DNA of 64,000 nucleotides from Stenotrophomonas africana (GCF_013004645.1 NZ_JABEME010000013.1:1-64000), one strand, 5' to 3'; shown: positions 55,809-64,000, counted from the stretch's first letter. Made by a program: numbers and translations. The notes: a model not told the origin generated them from the sequence alone.

Positions 55809-56909
55809 TCAGCGCCTACGCGGCTTGCCGGCCGGGCGGAACTGCTGGCCCTTGCCCTTCTTGCCGCCACGCTCCTGCGCGGTCTCGGCCTGGCGCACCG
55901 CCAGCTTGGCGGCGGCGGCGGCCACTTCTTCCTTCAGCTTGAAGTAGTTGAGCAGCCGGCTCTCTTCGATCTCGCCCGCGTCGATCGCTGCGCGTACGGC
56001 ACAACCCGGTTCCTGCTGGTGCTTGCAGTCGTTGAAACGGCACTGCGCGGCCAGCGCTTCGATATCGGCGAAGCCACCTTCGGACAGCGTCTCTTCACCG
56101 GTCGGCTTCAGCTCGCGCATGCCGGGGGTGTCGATCAGGCAGGCGCCCATCGGCAGCGGCATCAGCGCGCGATGGGTGGTGGTGTGGCGGCCGCGCGAAT
56201 CGTTCGCGCGCACCGCGTTGGTCTTCATCCGCTGCTCGCCGAGCAGCGTGTTGGTCAGCGTGGACTTGCCGGCACCTGAGGAGCCGACCAGCACCACCGT
56301 GCGGCCCGGGCCCAGCCAAGGCTGCAGCACCGCCACGCTGTCGGCATCCAGGCCGTTGATCGCATGCAGGGCGATACCCTGCATCTCCAGCTCTTCCAGC
56401 ACTGCCAGTGCGTCCTCGCTGTATTCGGTCTGGTCGGCCTTGGTCAGCACCACCACCGGTTCGGCACCGCCACCGCCGACCAGCAGCAGGTAGCGCTCGA
56501 TGCGGCGCGGATTGAAGTCGGCATCCAGGCCGCAGACGATGAACACCGTGTCGATGTTGGCCGCGATCACCTGCTGGTGGTAGTGCTCACCGGCGGCGCC
56601 TCGCTTGATCGCGGTGCGGCGTGGCAGCAGCGCGACGATGCGGATGCCGTCCAGCAGCACCCAGTCACCCACGGCCGGCCGTTCATGGCTGGGGAAGCGC
56701 GGGCGCTGCCATTCCGGCAGCGACTCGGCCTTGATCGACGCATCCGGGCCATCGGCCACCACGTAGTGGGTGCGGTGCTGTTCGATCACCCGCGCCGGGC
56801 GGGCCTGCGGATGTGCGGCCATCGCGGCCTGCCAGTCGGCCTGCTGCGCCGGGCCCGGCCAGGGCCAGCCAATGGTCTGCAGGGCGATGAAATCGGGGGT
56901 CTGGGTCAT
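55809..56909 (-). CDS. rsgA: Ribosome small subunit-dependent GTPase A
   Basis: A 366-residue circularly permuted GTPase that aids late 30S maturation. OB fold first, then G4 (VVLTKAD), G1 P-loop (GSSGAGKSTL), a switch I region and G3 (DTPGM), followed by the zinc knuckle CRFNDCKHQQEPGC. The C-terminal tail is Lys/Arg-rich (GGKKGKGQQFRPAGKPRRR). The start is ATG 56909; 56918 is in frame. The alanine aminotransferase gene is divergent. Confidence 0.95.
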   Translation of the reverse strand: MTQTPDFIALQTIGWPWPGPAQQADWQAAMAAHPQARPARVIEQHRTHYVVADGPDASIKAESLPEWQRPRFPSHERPAVGDWVLLDGIRIVALLPRRTAIKRGAAGEHYHQQVIAANIDTVFIVCGLDADFNPRRIERYLLLVGGGGAEPVVVLTKADQTEYSEDALAVLEELEMQGIALHAINGLDADSVAVLQPWLGPGRTVVLVGSSGAGKSTLTNTLLGEQRMKTNAVRANDSRGRHTTTHRALMPLPMGACLIDTPGMRELKPTGEETLSEGGFADIEALAAQCRFNDCKHQQEPGCAVRAAIDAGEIEESRLLNYFKLKEEVAAAAAKLAVRQAETAQERGGKKGKGQQFRPAGKPRRR

Positions 56910-57008
56910 CGCCGCCATTCTACCTGTGCCGGCGCCCTGGCAGCCCAGCAATGACGGGCCCGGCGCCCTTGCCATGCATTGCAGCAATTCCGGTAGGATG
57001 GAAGCCCC

Positions 57009-58307
57009 ATGCCTTTTGACGGCCCAGCTCCCATGTCCACCAACTCGCCCAAGCCCCTGGCCATCCGCGAGCGCCTTTCCGAAGTGCGCTACGAAATCCG
57101 CGGAGAACTGGCGCGGCGAGCCCGGGAGCTGGAGGCGCAGGGCCGCAAGCTGATCAAGCTCAACATCGGCAATCCGGGCGCTTTCGGTTTCCGCGCGCCG
57201 GAGCACCTGCAGCGTGCGATCGCCGACGACATGGGCCGCACCGACCCGTACACCCATCAGCAGGGCCTGCCGGTGGCGCGCGAGGCCATCGCCGGTTACT
57301 ACGCCCGTCGTGGCGCACCGGATGCGCACCCGGACCGCGTGTTCGTCGGCAACGGCGTCAGCGAGCTGATCGACCTGTCGCTGCGTGCGCTGCTCAACCC
57401 GGGCGACGAAGTGCTGGTGCCGTCGCCGGACTACCCGCTGTGGTCGGCCTCGACCATCCTCAACGATGGCCGCCCGGTGTACTACCGCTGCGCTGCCGAG
57501 AACGGCTTCCAGCCGGACCCGAGCGAGATCGAGACGCTGGTGTCGTCGCGCACCCGCGCCATCGTGCTGATCAACCCGAACAACCCCAGCGGCGCCAGCT
57601 ACCCGCGCGAACTGCTGGAGCGCGTGGTCGAGATCGCACGACGCCACAACCTGCTGTTGCTGGTCGATGAGATCTACGACCAGATCCTGTACGACGACGC
57701 GGTGTTCCAGCCGGTCGCGCCGCTGGCCGGTGATCATCCGTGCCTGACCTTCAGCGGCCTGAGCAAGGTGCACCGCGCCTGCGGCTGGCGCGTGGGCTGG
57801 GCCCACCTCAGCGGCGACGACGCGCGCCTGGGCGACTTCCGCGCCGCGCTGGACCTGCTCGGCGCGCTGCGCCTGTGCGCCAACGTGCCGGGCCAGTACG
57901 CCATCGAAGCCGCGGTGAACGGCCCGGACACCATTTCCGAACTGTGCACGCCGGGCGGCCGCCTGTATGAAACCCGCCGCGCGGTGATCGAAGCCTGCGA
58001 AGCCAGCGAGCACCTGTCGCTGGTCGCGCCGGCCGGTGCGCTGTACGCGTTCCCGGCCGTGGTCGGTGCCGCCGCCAAGGGCTTCGACGACCACAACTTC
58101 GCGCTGGACCTGATGAACAACGAAGGCGTGCTGGTGGTACCGGGTTCCAGCTTCAACGTGCCCTACCGCCATCATTTCCGCGTGACCCTGCTGCCGGAAG
58201 CCTCGGTGATGCGCGATGTGTTCGCGCGCATCGACCGCGTGCTGGCCCGCCGTGCCGAGGACGCAACCAAGGTCGTGCCGCTGAAGCCACGCCGTTCGGT
58301 AGCCTGA
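57009..58307 (+). CDS. alaA: Alanine-synthesising aminotransferase, AlaA-like
   Basis: PLP-dependent class I/II aminotransferase of 432 residues, closest by eye to glutamate-pyruvate transaminase AlaA (KLNIGNPGAFGFRAPEHL near the start). PLP-site motifs: NPNNPSGASY, VDEIYDQILYDD, and the Schiff-base Lys in FSGLSKVHRACGWRVGW. ATG 57009 has a GGAAG site; ATG 57033 is also possible. Two small genes follow within a few bases, suggesting an operon. Confidence 0.9.
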   Translation: MPFDGPAPMSTNSPKPLAIRERLSEVRYEIRGELARRARELEAQGRKLIKLNIGNPGAFGFRAPEHLQRAIADDMGRTDPYTHQQGLPVAREAIAGYYARRGAPDAHPDRVFVGNGVSELIDLSLRALLNPGDEVLVPSPDYPLWSASTILNDGRPVYYRCAAENGFQPDPSEIETLVSSRTRAIVLINPNNPSGASYPRELLERVVEIARRHNLLLLVDEIYDQILYDDAVFQPVAPLAGDHPCLTFSGLSKVHRACGWRVGWAHLSGDDARLGDFRAALDLLGALRLCANVPGQYAIEAAVNGPDTISELCTPGGRLYETRRAVIEACEASEHLSLVAPAGALYAFPAVVGAAAKGFDDHNFALDLMNNEGVLVVPGSSFNVPYRHHFRVTLLPEASVMRDVFARIDRVLARRAEDATKVVPLKPRRSVA

Positions 58308-58310
58308 GTC

Positions 58311-58928
58311 GTGGCGCTGTCCTATCTGGCGCTGGGTGATTCGTACACCATCGGTGAAGCGGTTGCGGTCGAAGGCCGCTGGCCGCACCAGCTGGCCGCC
58401 GCGCTGCGTGCGCAGGGCATCGACCTGTCCGACCCGCAGACCATTGCGACCACCGGCTGGACCACCGACGAGCTTGACGCCGGTATCGACGTAGCTGCAC
58501 CGCAGGGCCCGTACGACTTCGTCAGCCTGCTGATCGGCGTCAACAACCAGTACCGCGGGCGCCCGCTGGACGAATACCGCAACCAGTTCCAGGCCCTGCT
58601 GCAGCGGGCAATCGGCTTCGCGGGCGGTGATGCTGGCCGCGTGCTGGTGCTGTCCTTCCCCGATTGGGGTGCGACCCCGTTCGGCGCCGGCAGCGGCCGC
58701 GACCTGGCCGCGATCGAGATCGAGACCGACGAGTTCAATGCCGCCGCCGAGGTGATCAGTACCCGGCACGGTGTGGCCTTCGTCGACATCACCGACATCA
58801 GCCGCGCGCAGGGCGAAGACCCGACGATGATCGCCGAGGATGGCCTGCACCCTTCGGCGCGGATGTACGCGCTGTGGAGCAAGCGGGCGTTGCCGGTGGC
58901 CGCGCACCTGCTCGGCGCAGCGGACTGA
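58311..58928 (+). CDS. SGNH/GDSL hydrolase
   Basis: A 205-residue esterase-type protein with the four SGNH blocks: GDSYTIG (Ser 11), a Gly in TGWTTDEL, GVNNQYRG (Asn) and the DGLHPS Asp/His pair. No signal peptide, so it is probably cytoplasmic. GTG start, three bases after the aminotransferase stop. Substrate unknown. Confidence 0.88.
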   Translation: MALSYLALGDSYTIGEAVAVEGRWPHQLAAALRAQGIDLSDPQTIATTGWTTDELDAGIDVAAPQGPYDFVSLLIGVNNQYRGRPLDEYRNQFQALLQRAIGFAGGDAGRVLVLSFPDWGATPFGAGSGRDLAAIEIETDEFNAAAEVISTRHGVAFVDITDISRAQGEDPTMIAEDGLHPSARMYALWSKRALPVAAHLLGAAD

Positions 58929-58932
58929 GACG

Positions 58933-59652
58933 ATGGGCGGCTTGCCACGGACTGGCATGCCGCTGCCCTGCACTGCACTGACGAACGCACAGGCGCGTTC
59001 GATTGCCGAGGCGTTCCGCCCGGTACGGGTCTGGGGCAACCGCAGCGATTACTTCTATGCCCGCAGCAAGCTCGGCAGCGATCCCCTGTACGGCGGCGTG
59101 CTGCAGCAGCTTCCCGATGACGGGCATCCGGTATTGGACCTGGGCTGCGGGCTGGGGTTGTTTGCCCACGTGCTGCGCCAGCGCGGCGACACCCGGCGCT
59201 ACCTGGGCGTGGACGTGGATGCCGCCAAGATCGCACGCGCCCGGCGTGCTGCCACCCAGCTTGACGATGTGCACTTCGATTGTCTGGACCTGCAGGCGCC
59301 GCTGCCGGCCCGGGCCGGGCACGTATTGCTGCTGGATGTGCTGCAGTACCTGGAAGCGGGTGCGCAGCAGGCGCTGCTGCGCGCCGCCAGTGCGCGTGTT
59401 GCCCGCGGTGGGCGCCTGCTGCTGCGTACGCCCCTCGCCACCGGCGATGGCCGCGACCGCACCACGCGGGTGGCCGACCGGCTGGCCTGGCTGGTCGGCT
59501 GGATGGACACGCGACCCTGCCACTACCCCGAGCCGAACGTGCTGCAGGCGACGCTGACCGAAGCCGGATTGCAGGTGACGGCACCGCGCCCTCTGCATGG
59601 ACGCACGCCGTTCAACAGCTGGTTGCTGGTGGCCGAACGCCCCGCGTTGTAG
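58933..59652 (+). CDS. Class I SAM-dependent methyltransferase
   Basis: A 239-residue methyltransferase with motif I VLDLGCGLGLFAHVL, acidic GVDVDAAKIARAR, LLLDVLQYLE and GGRLLLRTPL. It starts at ATG 58933, four bases past the hydrolase stop, and ends the three-gene run. Its TAG stop (59650-59652) belongs to GTAG at 59649, where the downstream repeat array begins in degenerate form. Substrate unknown. Confidence 0.85.
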   Translation: MGGLPRTGMPLPCTALTNAQARSIAEAFRPVRVWGNRSDYFYARSKLGSDPLYGGVLQQLPDDGHPVLDLGCGLGLFAHVLRQRGDTRRYLGVDVDAAKIARARRAATQLDDVHFDCLDLQAPLPARAGHVLLLDVLQYLEAGAQQALLRAASARVARGGRLLLRTPLATGDGRDRTTRVADRLAWLVGWMDTRPCHYPEPNVLQATLTEAGLQVTAPRPLHGRTPFNSWLLVAERPAL

Positions 59653-60167
59653 GGCCAAGCGCAGCATGTGCCAGCGCTGCGCGCCGCCGTCCGAGCATCG
59701 GCTCGGGCGCAGCAGGATGGTCGCCAACCCATGTAGCGCCTAGTCAATGCTCGGCTGCCCTGCGACGTCTTCCGGTGCTGCGCACCGCCGCCCGAGCATC
59801 GGCTCGGGCGCTACTGGATGATCGCCACCCCTTGTAGAGCCGAGCCCATGCTCGGCTGCCCTGCGAGGTCTTCCGGTGCTGCGCGCCGCCGTCCGAGCAT
59901 CGGCTCGGGCGCAGCAGGATGGTCGCCAACCCATGTAGCACCGAGCCAATGCTCGGCTGCCCTGCGACGTCTTCCGGTGCTGCGCACCGCCGCCCGAGCA
60001 TCGGCTCGGGCGCAGCAGGATGGTCGCCAACCCTTGTAGAGCCGAGCCCATGCTCGGCTGCCCTGCGACGTCTTCCGGTGCTGCGCGCCGCCGTCCGAGC
60101 ATCGGCTCGGGCGCAGCAGGATGGTCGCCGACCCTTGTAGCGCCGAGCCAATGCTCGGCTGTTCTAC
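59649..60167. repeat. Tandem array of 5 x 101-bp GTAG-repeat units
   Basis: The core GAGCATCGGCTCGGG recurs at 59693, 59794, 59895, 59996 and 60097, exactly 101 bp apart. Each unit pairs an inverted REP (CCGAGCATCGGCTCGGGCG) with a GTAG REP (for example GTAGAGCCGAGCCCATGCTC). Units 1, 3 and 5 share variants (CCGTCCGAG; AGCCAATG-type) different from units 2 and 4 (CCGCCCGAG; AGCCCATG), so the true amplified block is about 202 bp. The array begins GTAG and ends CTAC (60164-60167). Confidence 0.93.
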
Positions 60168-60184
60168 ACCACCAGGGCTCGCCG

Positions 60185-60979
60185 TCACGGGACCGGCAGC
60201 TGCGCCTTCAATCCACGCTCGTCCAGCGCCTGCAGCACGCGCTCGATGATCTCCAGGTTGTGGCCGTGTGCGGCCCCCTCATGCAGCAGCACGATGGCGC
60301 CCGGACGCAGGTCCGGCAGCAGGCGGTCGAGCACGCCCTGCGTGGTGCAGCCGACCCCGTCGTAGCCGCGCGCGCTCCAGCCCACCCGGACCAGACCCAA
60401 CCGCTGCAGCACCGGTGCCACGAACGGGTTGGTCATGCCCACCACCGAGCGGTACCAGCGCACCGGTTGGCCCCCCAAGGCCTGCAGCGCGTGCTGGCAA
60501 CCTTCGATCTCGGCGCGCATCGCGACTGGGCCCAGCCGCCAGAAACGCGCCTGCGGGTGGCTGTGGCTGTGGTTGCCCAGGTCGTGGCCGCGGTGCAGGA
60601 TCTCGGCCACCAGTTCCGGCTGCGCCAGCGCACGTTCCCCCACCAGGAAGAAGGTGGCACGGGCCTTGTGGCGGTCCAACAGGTCGAGCACGGCGCGGGT
60701 TTCCGGGCTGGGGCCGTCATCGATGGTCAACCAGACGCTGTTGCCGGCATCCGGCACCCGGCTCAGCACCGGTGCATAGAAACGGCTGTTGGGCAGGAAT
60801 ACCGGCACCACGAACAGCGCATGGCTGGCCACCAGCAGCGGCAGGCCCCACTGCCAGCCGGCCAGCGCCCAGGCCAGGATCACGGCCAGCTGCGACGCCA
60901 CCAGCCAGGGCAGCCAGCGCCAGGGGCGTGCCGGGATGCGATGCAATGTTCCTGCGCTGCTCATCCCCCATGATGCCAT
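60185..60979 (-). CDS. Polysaccharide deacetylase family protein
   Basis: A 264-residue NodB-homology protein with an N-terminal membrane anchor (about 22-62, two hydrophobic stretches). Metal and catalytic motifs are LTIDDGPSPET (Asp 87/88) and NHSHSHP (His 137, 141). Later motifs are weaker: RWYRSVVG, GWSARGYDG and VLLHEG. Probably a membrane-bound deacetylase of cell-surface glycan. ATG 60979, with 60964 also possible. It lies next to the repeat array. Confidence 0.85.
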   Translation of the reverse strand: MASWGMSSAGTLHRIPARPWRWLPWLVASQLAVILAWALAGWQWGLPLLVASHALFVVPVFLPNSRFYAPVLSRVPDAGNSVWLTIDDGPSPETRAVLDLLDRHKARATFFLVGERALAQPELVAEILHRGHDLGNHSHSHPQARFWRLGPVAMRAEIEGCQHALQALGGQPVRWYRSVVGMTNPFVAPVLQRLGLVRVGWSARGYDGVGCTTQGVLDRLLPDLRPGAIVLLHEGAAHGHNLEIIERVLQALDERGLKAQLPVP

Positions 60980-61023
60980 GGGGGTTAGAATTGATGATTC
61001 GAATTCCCGGAACCCCGACGTCC

Positions 61024-61950
61024 ATGTCCCTCGATCCCGCCCTGCGTTCGCGCATCGAATCCATCCTCAACGCCAACCGCGTCGTGCTGTTCATGAAGGG
61101 CCAGCCGTCGATGCCGCAGTGTGGTTTCTCGGCCAAGGCCGTGGGCGCGCTGCAGGACCTCGGCGTCGAGTTCGCCCACGTCAACGTGCTGGCCGACCAG
61201 GAAATCCGTGAAGGCATCAAGGCCTACGGCGACTGGCCGACCATCCCGCAGCTGTACATCGACGGCGAACTGGTCGGCGGCAGCGACATCGTGCTGCAGA
61301 TGGCGGCCAGCGGCGAGCTGAGCAGCGTGCTGGGTCTGGCCGCACCGGACCGCACCCCGCCGAGCATCACCGTGACCCCGGCCGCCGTGGAAATGCTCAA
61401 AGGCGCGCTGGCCGACGCCCCGGGCGCCGCCCTGCAGCTGAGCATCGACGCCGGCTTCCAGCCGAACTTCCAGCTGGCCCCGCACGATGAAGGCGCCATC
61501 GCCGCCGAGTCCAACGGCCTGCGCGTGCAGTTCGACCTGGCCAGCGCCCGTCGCGCCAACGGCATCACCATCGACTGGGTGGACGACATCCGCGGCAAGG
61601 GCCTGGCCATCGACAACCCGAATGCGCCCAAGCCGGTGCAGGAAATCAGCGTGCGTGATGCCGACGACCTGGTGCGTGCCGGCAACATCACCCTGGTGGA
61701 CGTGCGCCCGGCCGACGAGCGTGAGATCGCCGCCGTGGGCGTGCCGTTCAAGACCTTCGACGGCAACGGCCGTGCCGCGCTGGAAGCCCTGCCGAAGGAC
61801 ACCGCGCTGGCCTTCATGTGCCATCACGGTGGCCGCAGCGCGCAGGCCGCCGAGCAGTTCCGCGCCCTGGGCTTCACCAAGGTGTTCAACGTCACCGGCG
61901 GCATCAATGCCTGGTCGGAAGACGTGGACAACGGCGTGCCGAAGTACTGA
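61024..61950 (+). CDS. Monothiol glutaredoxin / HesB-like / rhodanese fusion
   Basis: A 308-residue three-part protein. Residues 1-108: Grx4-type monothiol glutaredoxin with CGFS (33-36), WPTIPQLYIDGELVGGSDI. Residues 113-202: HesB/IscA-like fold (ITVTPAAVEMLKGAL to AIDNPNAP) lacking all cluster cysteines; it stops where CGC would follow. Residues 205-308: rhodanese with active Cys266 in MCHHGGRSAQAA. Predicted role is Fe-S cluster or sulfur handling in the cytosol. ATG 61024. Confidence 0.9.
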   Translation: MSLDPALRSRIESILNANRVVLFMKGQPSMPQCGFSAKAVGALQDLGVEFAHVNVLADQEIREGIKAYGDWPTIPQLYIDGELVGGSDIVLQMAASGELSSVLGLAAPDRTPPSITVTPAAVEMLKGALADAPGAALQLSIDAGFQPNFQLAPHDEGAIAAESNGLRVQFDLASARRANGITIDWVDDIRGKGLAIDNPNAPKPVQEISVRDADDLVRAGNITLVDVRPADEREIAAVGVPFKTFDGNGRAALEALPKDTALAFMCHHGGRSAQAAEQFRALGFTKVFNVTGGINAWSEDVDNGVPKY

Positions 61951-61959
61951 TCGGCACTG

Positions 61960-62026
61960 AAAAAGGGGACGGAGGGGATTAAGTCGTTTATGGCACAAAC
62001 GACTTAATCCCCTCCGTCCCCTTTTT
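61960..62026. terminator. Perfect 30-bp hairpin between convergent genes
   Basis: A 30-bp perfect stem (61960-61989/61997-62026) with a 7-base loop, starting AAAAAGGGGACGG and ending CCGTCCCCTTTTT. It serves as a bidirectional terminator for the glutaredoxin fusion and the DUF924 gene, whose stop is only two bases away. Its length and AAGTCGTTT/AAACGACTT apex look like a mobile intergenic repeat rather than a simple terminator. Confidence 0.88.
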
Positions 62027-62027
62027 C

Positions 62028-62567
62028 TTAGCCGGCGAACCCGCCTTCGGCCAGGTAATCGAGTTCTTCCGGCGAGGGAATGCGGCCGAGCACGGCATTG
62101 CGATGCGGGAAACGGCCGAAGCGACGGATGATGTCGCGGTGCAGTTCGGCGTACTGCAGGTATTCCTTGTCACCCAGCACATCGAACATCGCCACCGAAC
62201 GGTCCTGGTCCAGCGGATCCTCGGAGTGCTCGAACGGCAGGTAGATGAAGGCACGCAGCTTCGGTACCAGCTGCAGGTCCAGCCCTTCCTCGATCGCGCG
62301 CATGGCGTAATGCCGCGCCAGGCCATCGGTGGCATAGGAGTGGGCGGTACCGCGGAAGCAGTTGCGCGGGAACTGGTCCAGCAGCAGCATCAACGCCAGC
62401 GCGCCTTCGGCACTGCCCAGCCAATGCTCGCGCGCACGCGACGCCGCAGCGTAATGTTCATCCAGGAACAATCCGCGGAACTGCGCGTCGAAGGCATCGT
62501 CGCGGGTGAACCACTTCGCAGGGCCCGCTTCCTTCCAGAAATCCACCACTTGCGCGGCAACGTCCAT
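62028..62567 (-). CDS. DUF924 family protein
   Basis: A 179-residue all-helical protein of the DUF924 (TPR-like) family: VVDFWKEAGPAKWFTRDDAFD at the N-terminus, LDQFPRNCFRGTAHSYATD in the middle and FGRFPHRNAVLGR near the end, all family signatures. No enzymatic function is established. ATG 62567; the next in-frame GTG at 62570 is less likely. Probably cotranscribed with amn, 43 bases upstream. Confidence 0.88.
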   Translation of the reverse strand: MDVAAQVVDFWKEAGPAKWFTRDDAFDAQFRGLFLDEHYAAASRAREHWLGSAEGALALMLLLDQFPRNCFRGTAHSYATDGLARHYAMRAIEEGLDLQLVPKLRAFIYLPFEHSEDPLDQDRSVAMFDVLGDKEYLQYAELHRDIIRRFGRFPHRNAVLGRIPSPEELDYLAEGGFAG

Positions 62568-62610
62568 CACCTACTCCCCAGGGCCGGCGCGCCGCGCCAG
62601 GCCATCATCA

Positions 62611-63387
62611 TCATTCGTCGAAGCGCAGGTGGCGGACCGACTTGCCGTTGCGCCGGATAAGCTTAAGCGCCTCGATACCGATCTGGATATGGTTTTCCAC
62701 GAACTGGGAGCTGACCTTGGCGTCGGAGGCCTCGGTCTTGACCCCGTCGGGGATCATCGGCTGGTCCGAGACCAGCAGCAGCGCGCCGCTGGGGATGTGG
62801 TTGGCGAAGCCGGCGGCGAACACGGTGGCCGTTTCCATGTCGATGGCCATGCAGCGCATCGCCCGCAGCCGTTCCTTGAAGGCCTCGTCGTGTTCCCAGA
62901 CACGGCGGTTGGTGGTGTAGACGGTGCCGGTCCAGTAGTCGTGGCCGAGATCGCGGATCATGGTCGAGACCGCACGCTGCAGTGCGAACGCCGGCAGCGC
63001 CGGCACTTCCGGCGGCAGGTAGTCACCCGAGGTGCCCTCGCCCCGGATCGCAGCGATCGGCAGCACCAGGTCGCCCAGCTGGTTCTTGCGCTTGAGGCCA
63101 CCGCACTTGCCCAGGAACAGCACTGCCTTGGGCATCACTGCCGACAGCAGGTCCATGATGATCGCGGCATTGGGGCTGCCCATGCCGAAGTTGATCATGG
63201 TGATGCCATCGATGGTGGCGCTGGCCATCGGCCGGTCCAGGCCGATGATGGGCGCCCCGGTCAGCTCGGAAAAGGTATGCAGGTAGCCGCCGAAGTTGGT
63301 CAGCAGGATGTGCTGGCCGAACTGGTCCAGGGGCACGCCGGTGTAGCGCGGCAGCCAGTTGTCGACGATTTCCTGCTTGCTCTTCAT
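62611..63387 (-). CDS. amn: AMP nucleosidase
   Basis: A 258-residue member of the nucleoside phosphorylase fold (short AMN-like group) that cleaves AMP to adenine and ribose 5-phosphate. Blocks are INFGMGSPNAAIIMDLLSA, LFLGKCGGLKRKN, RGEGTSGDYLPPEVPA and the catalytic MAIDMETATVFAAGF, DQPMIPDG. It is shorter than the E. coli enzyme because the N-terminal domain is missing. ATG 63387. Confidence 0.88.
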   Translation of the reverse strand: MKSKQEIVDNWLPRYTGVPLDQFGQHILLTNFGGYLHTFSELTGAPIIGLDRPMASATIDGITMINFGMGSPNAAIIMDLLSAVMPKAVLFLGKCGGLKRKNQLGDLVLPIAAIRGEGTSGDYLPPEVPALPAFALQRAVSTMIRDLGHDYWTGTVYTTNRRVWEHDEAFKERLRAMRCMAIDMETATVFAAGFANHIPSGALLLVSDQPMIPDGVKTEASDAKVSSQFVENHIQIGIEALKLIRRNGKSVRHLRFDE

Positions 63388-63539
63388 GGCCAGTCCGGTA
63401 CGGCGGGGGGCCGGGTATTTTCGGGCACGCGGCCGGTGCCGTCGAGCCACCGTCGGCAGGCCTGTGAAGAAGGTCACTTGGCAAGCCCGCCGCCTCCGGG
63501 CTAGCGTCGAAGATTGGACCGGACTGCAAGGGGAACTGC

Positions 63540-64000
63540 ATGGCATCGACGTTGTTGCGCGCCGGGGTAGCCCTGGCACTGCTCTCATTGAGCACGGCTC
63601 CGGCGGTGGGCGCCTCGCGCTTCGTCGCCGATCCCTACCCCAGCACCTACCAGGCGCATCCCGATGCGCCGGTACTGATCCAGAACGCCACTGTGCTGAC
63701 CGGCACCGGCCAGCGCCTGGACAATGCCGATGTGCTGCTGCGCGAGGGTCGTATCGTCGCCGTCGGTCGCCAGCTGCAGGCCGACGACGGCGTCACCCGC
63801 ATCGATGCACAGGGCAAGTGGGTCACCCCCGGGCTGATCGACGTGCACTCGCACCTGGGCGTATACCCCAGCCCCGGCGTCGGCGCGCACAGCGACGGCA
63901 ACGAGATGACCGCGCCGGTCACCGCCAACGTCTGGGCCGAACACTCGGTGTGGCCGCAGGACCCCGGCTTCGCCACCGCACTGGCCGGCGGCGTGACCAG
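63540..64000 (+). CDS. Amidohydrolase (imidazolonepropionase-like), 3' end outside window
   Basis: The frame from ATG 63540 stays open to the window edge. It has a signal peptide (MASTLLRAGVALALLSLSTAPAVGA) and the start of a TIM-barrel amidohydrolase: small beta-sandwich (IQNATVLTGTGQ, ADVLLREGRIVAVG) and the metal motif TPGLIDVHSHLG (His 103, 105). Exported members of this group act on prolyl- or other N-acyl compounds; the substrate cannot be told. GGGGAA precedes the start; amn is divergent. Confidence 0.88.
   Translation, partial: MASTLLRAGVALALLSLSTAPAVGASRFVADPYPSTYQAHPDAPVLIQNATVLTGTGQRLDNADVLLREGRIVAVGRQLQADDGVTRIDAQGKWVTPGLIDVHSHLGVYPSPGVGAHSDGNEMTAPVTANVWAEHSVWPQDPGFATALAGGVT

Noticed and set aside
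56910..59039. An open frame extending rsgA far upstream on the minus strand
   Set aside because: It runs antisense through the aminotransferase and GDSL hydrolase. RsgA homology begins at the ATG at 56909.
59649..60167. CRISPR array
   Set aside because: The 101-bp units are repeats along their whole length; there are no variable spacers.

Overview
The window is high-GC, densely coded chromosomal DNA from a Xanthomonadaceae bacterium, almost certainly the Stenotrophomonas maltophilia complex. Two things point there: many REP-like hairpins that open with GTAG (the SMAG class described in S. maltophilia), and a complete smeP-smeO / smeRo-pcm-tolC efflux locus in the order known from that species. 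I see no rRNA, tRNA, CRISPR array, insertion sequence or prophage.

Layout. 1-354: one long-hairpin intergenic element. 355-2073(-): exported gamma-glutamyltransferase. 2348-12385(+): branched-chain amino acid biosynthesis, with an unannotated Ile/Leu/Val-rich leader peptide and attenuator followed by ilvC-ilvG-ilvM-ilvA-leuA, a methyltransferase, and leuC-leuD-leuB. 12444-15327: lipoprotein, SDR oxidoreductase and a divergent LysR regulator, ended by a 3 x 197-bp repeat array. 15923-23178: SmeOP-TolC tripartite efflux pump with TetR regulator and pcm. 23247-29697: APC-like permease, LPS genes (waaA, a lipid A acyltransferase, a Wzy_C/O-antigen ligase-like protein, a glycosyltransferase) and a small zinc-finger protein. 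30119-34203: secreted GH92 mannosidase overlapping a secreted metallopeptidase-like protein.

34728-50797 is an organic-acid island. It holds a malic enzyme (MaeB), DctA, an OprP-family porin, a hybrid kinase and LuxR-type regulator, then a TctDE-like two-component system with an orphan solute-binding protein, a second OprP-family porin, a CitMHS citrate carrier and an SDR. 51005-64000 carries a TonB-dependent receptor, a QEGLA-motif metallopeptidase-like protein, RsgA, an AlaA-like aminotransferase, a GDSL hydrolase, a methyltransferase, a 5 x 101-bp repeat array, a polysaccharide deacetylase, a glutaredoxin/HesB-like/rhodanese fusion, a DUF924 protein, AMP nucleosidase and the start of an exported amidohydrolase.

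The most unusual content is non-coding. Five long hairpins (near 110-292, 42873-43056, 43281-43384, 54040-54137 and 54280-54383) have different but self-complementary 23-27 bp stems around a related apex. They sit beside the 3' ends of genes and occur as head-to-head pairs around a central hairpin. All five genes in the window that stop with TAG take that TAG from the GTAG head of a repeat. Together with the arrays at 15324 and 59649, this suggests a repeat system that targets gene ends.
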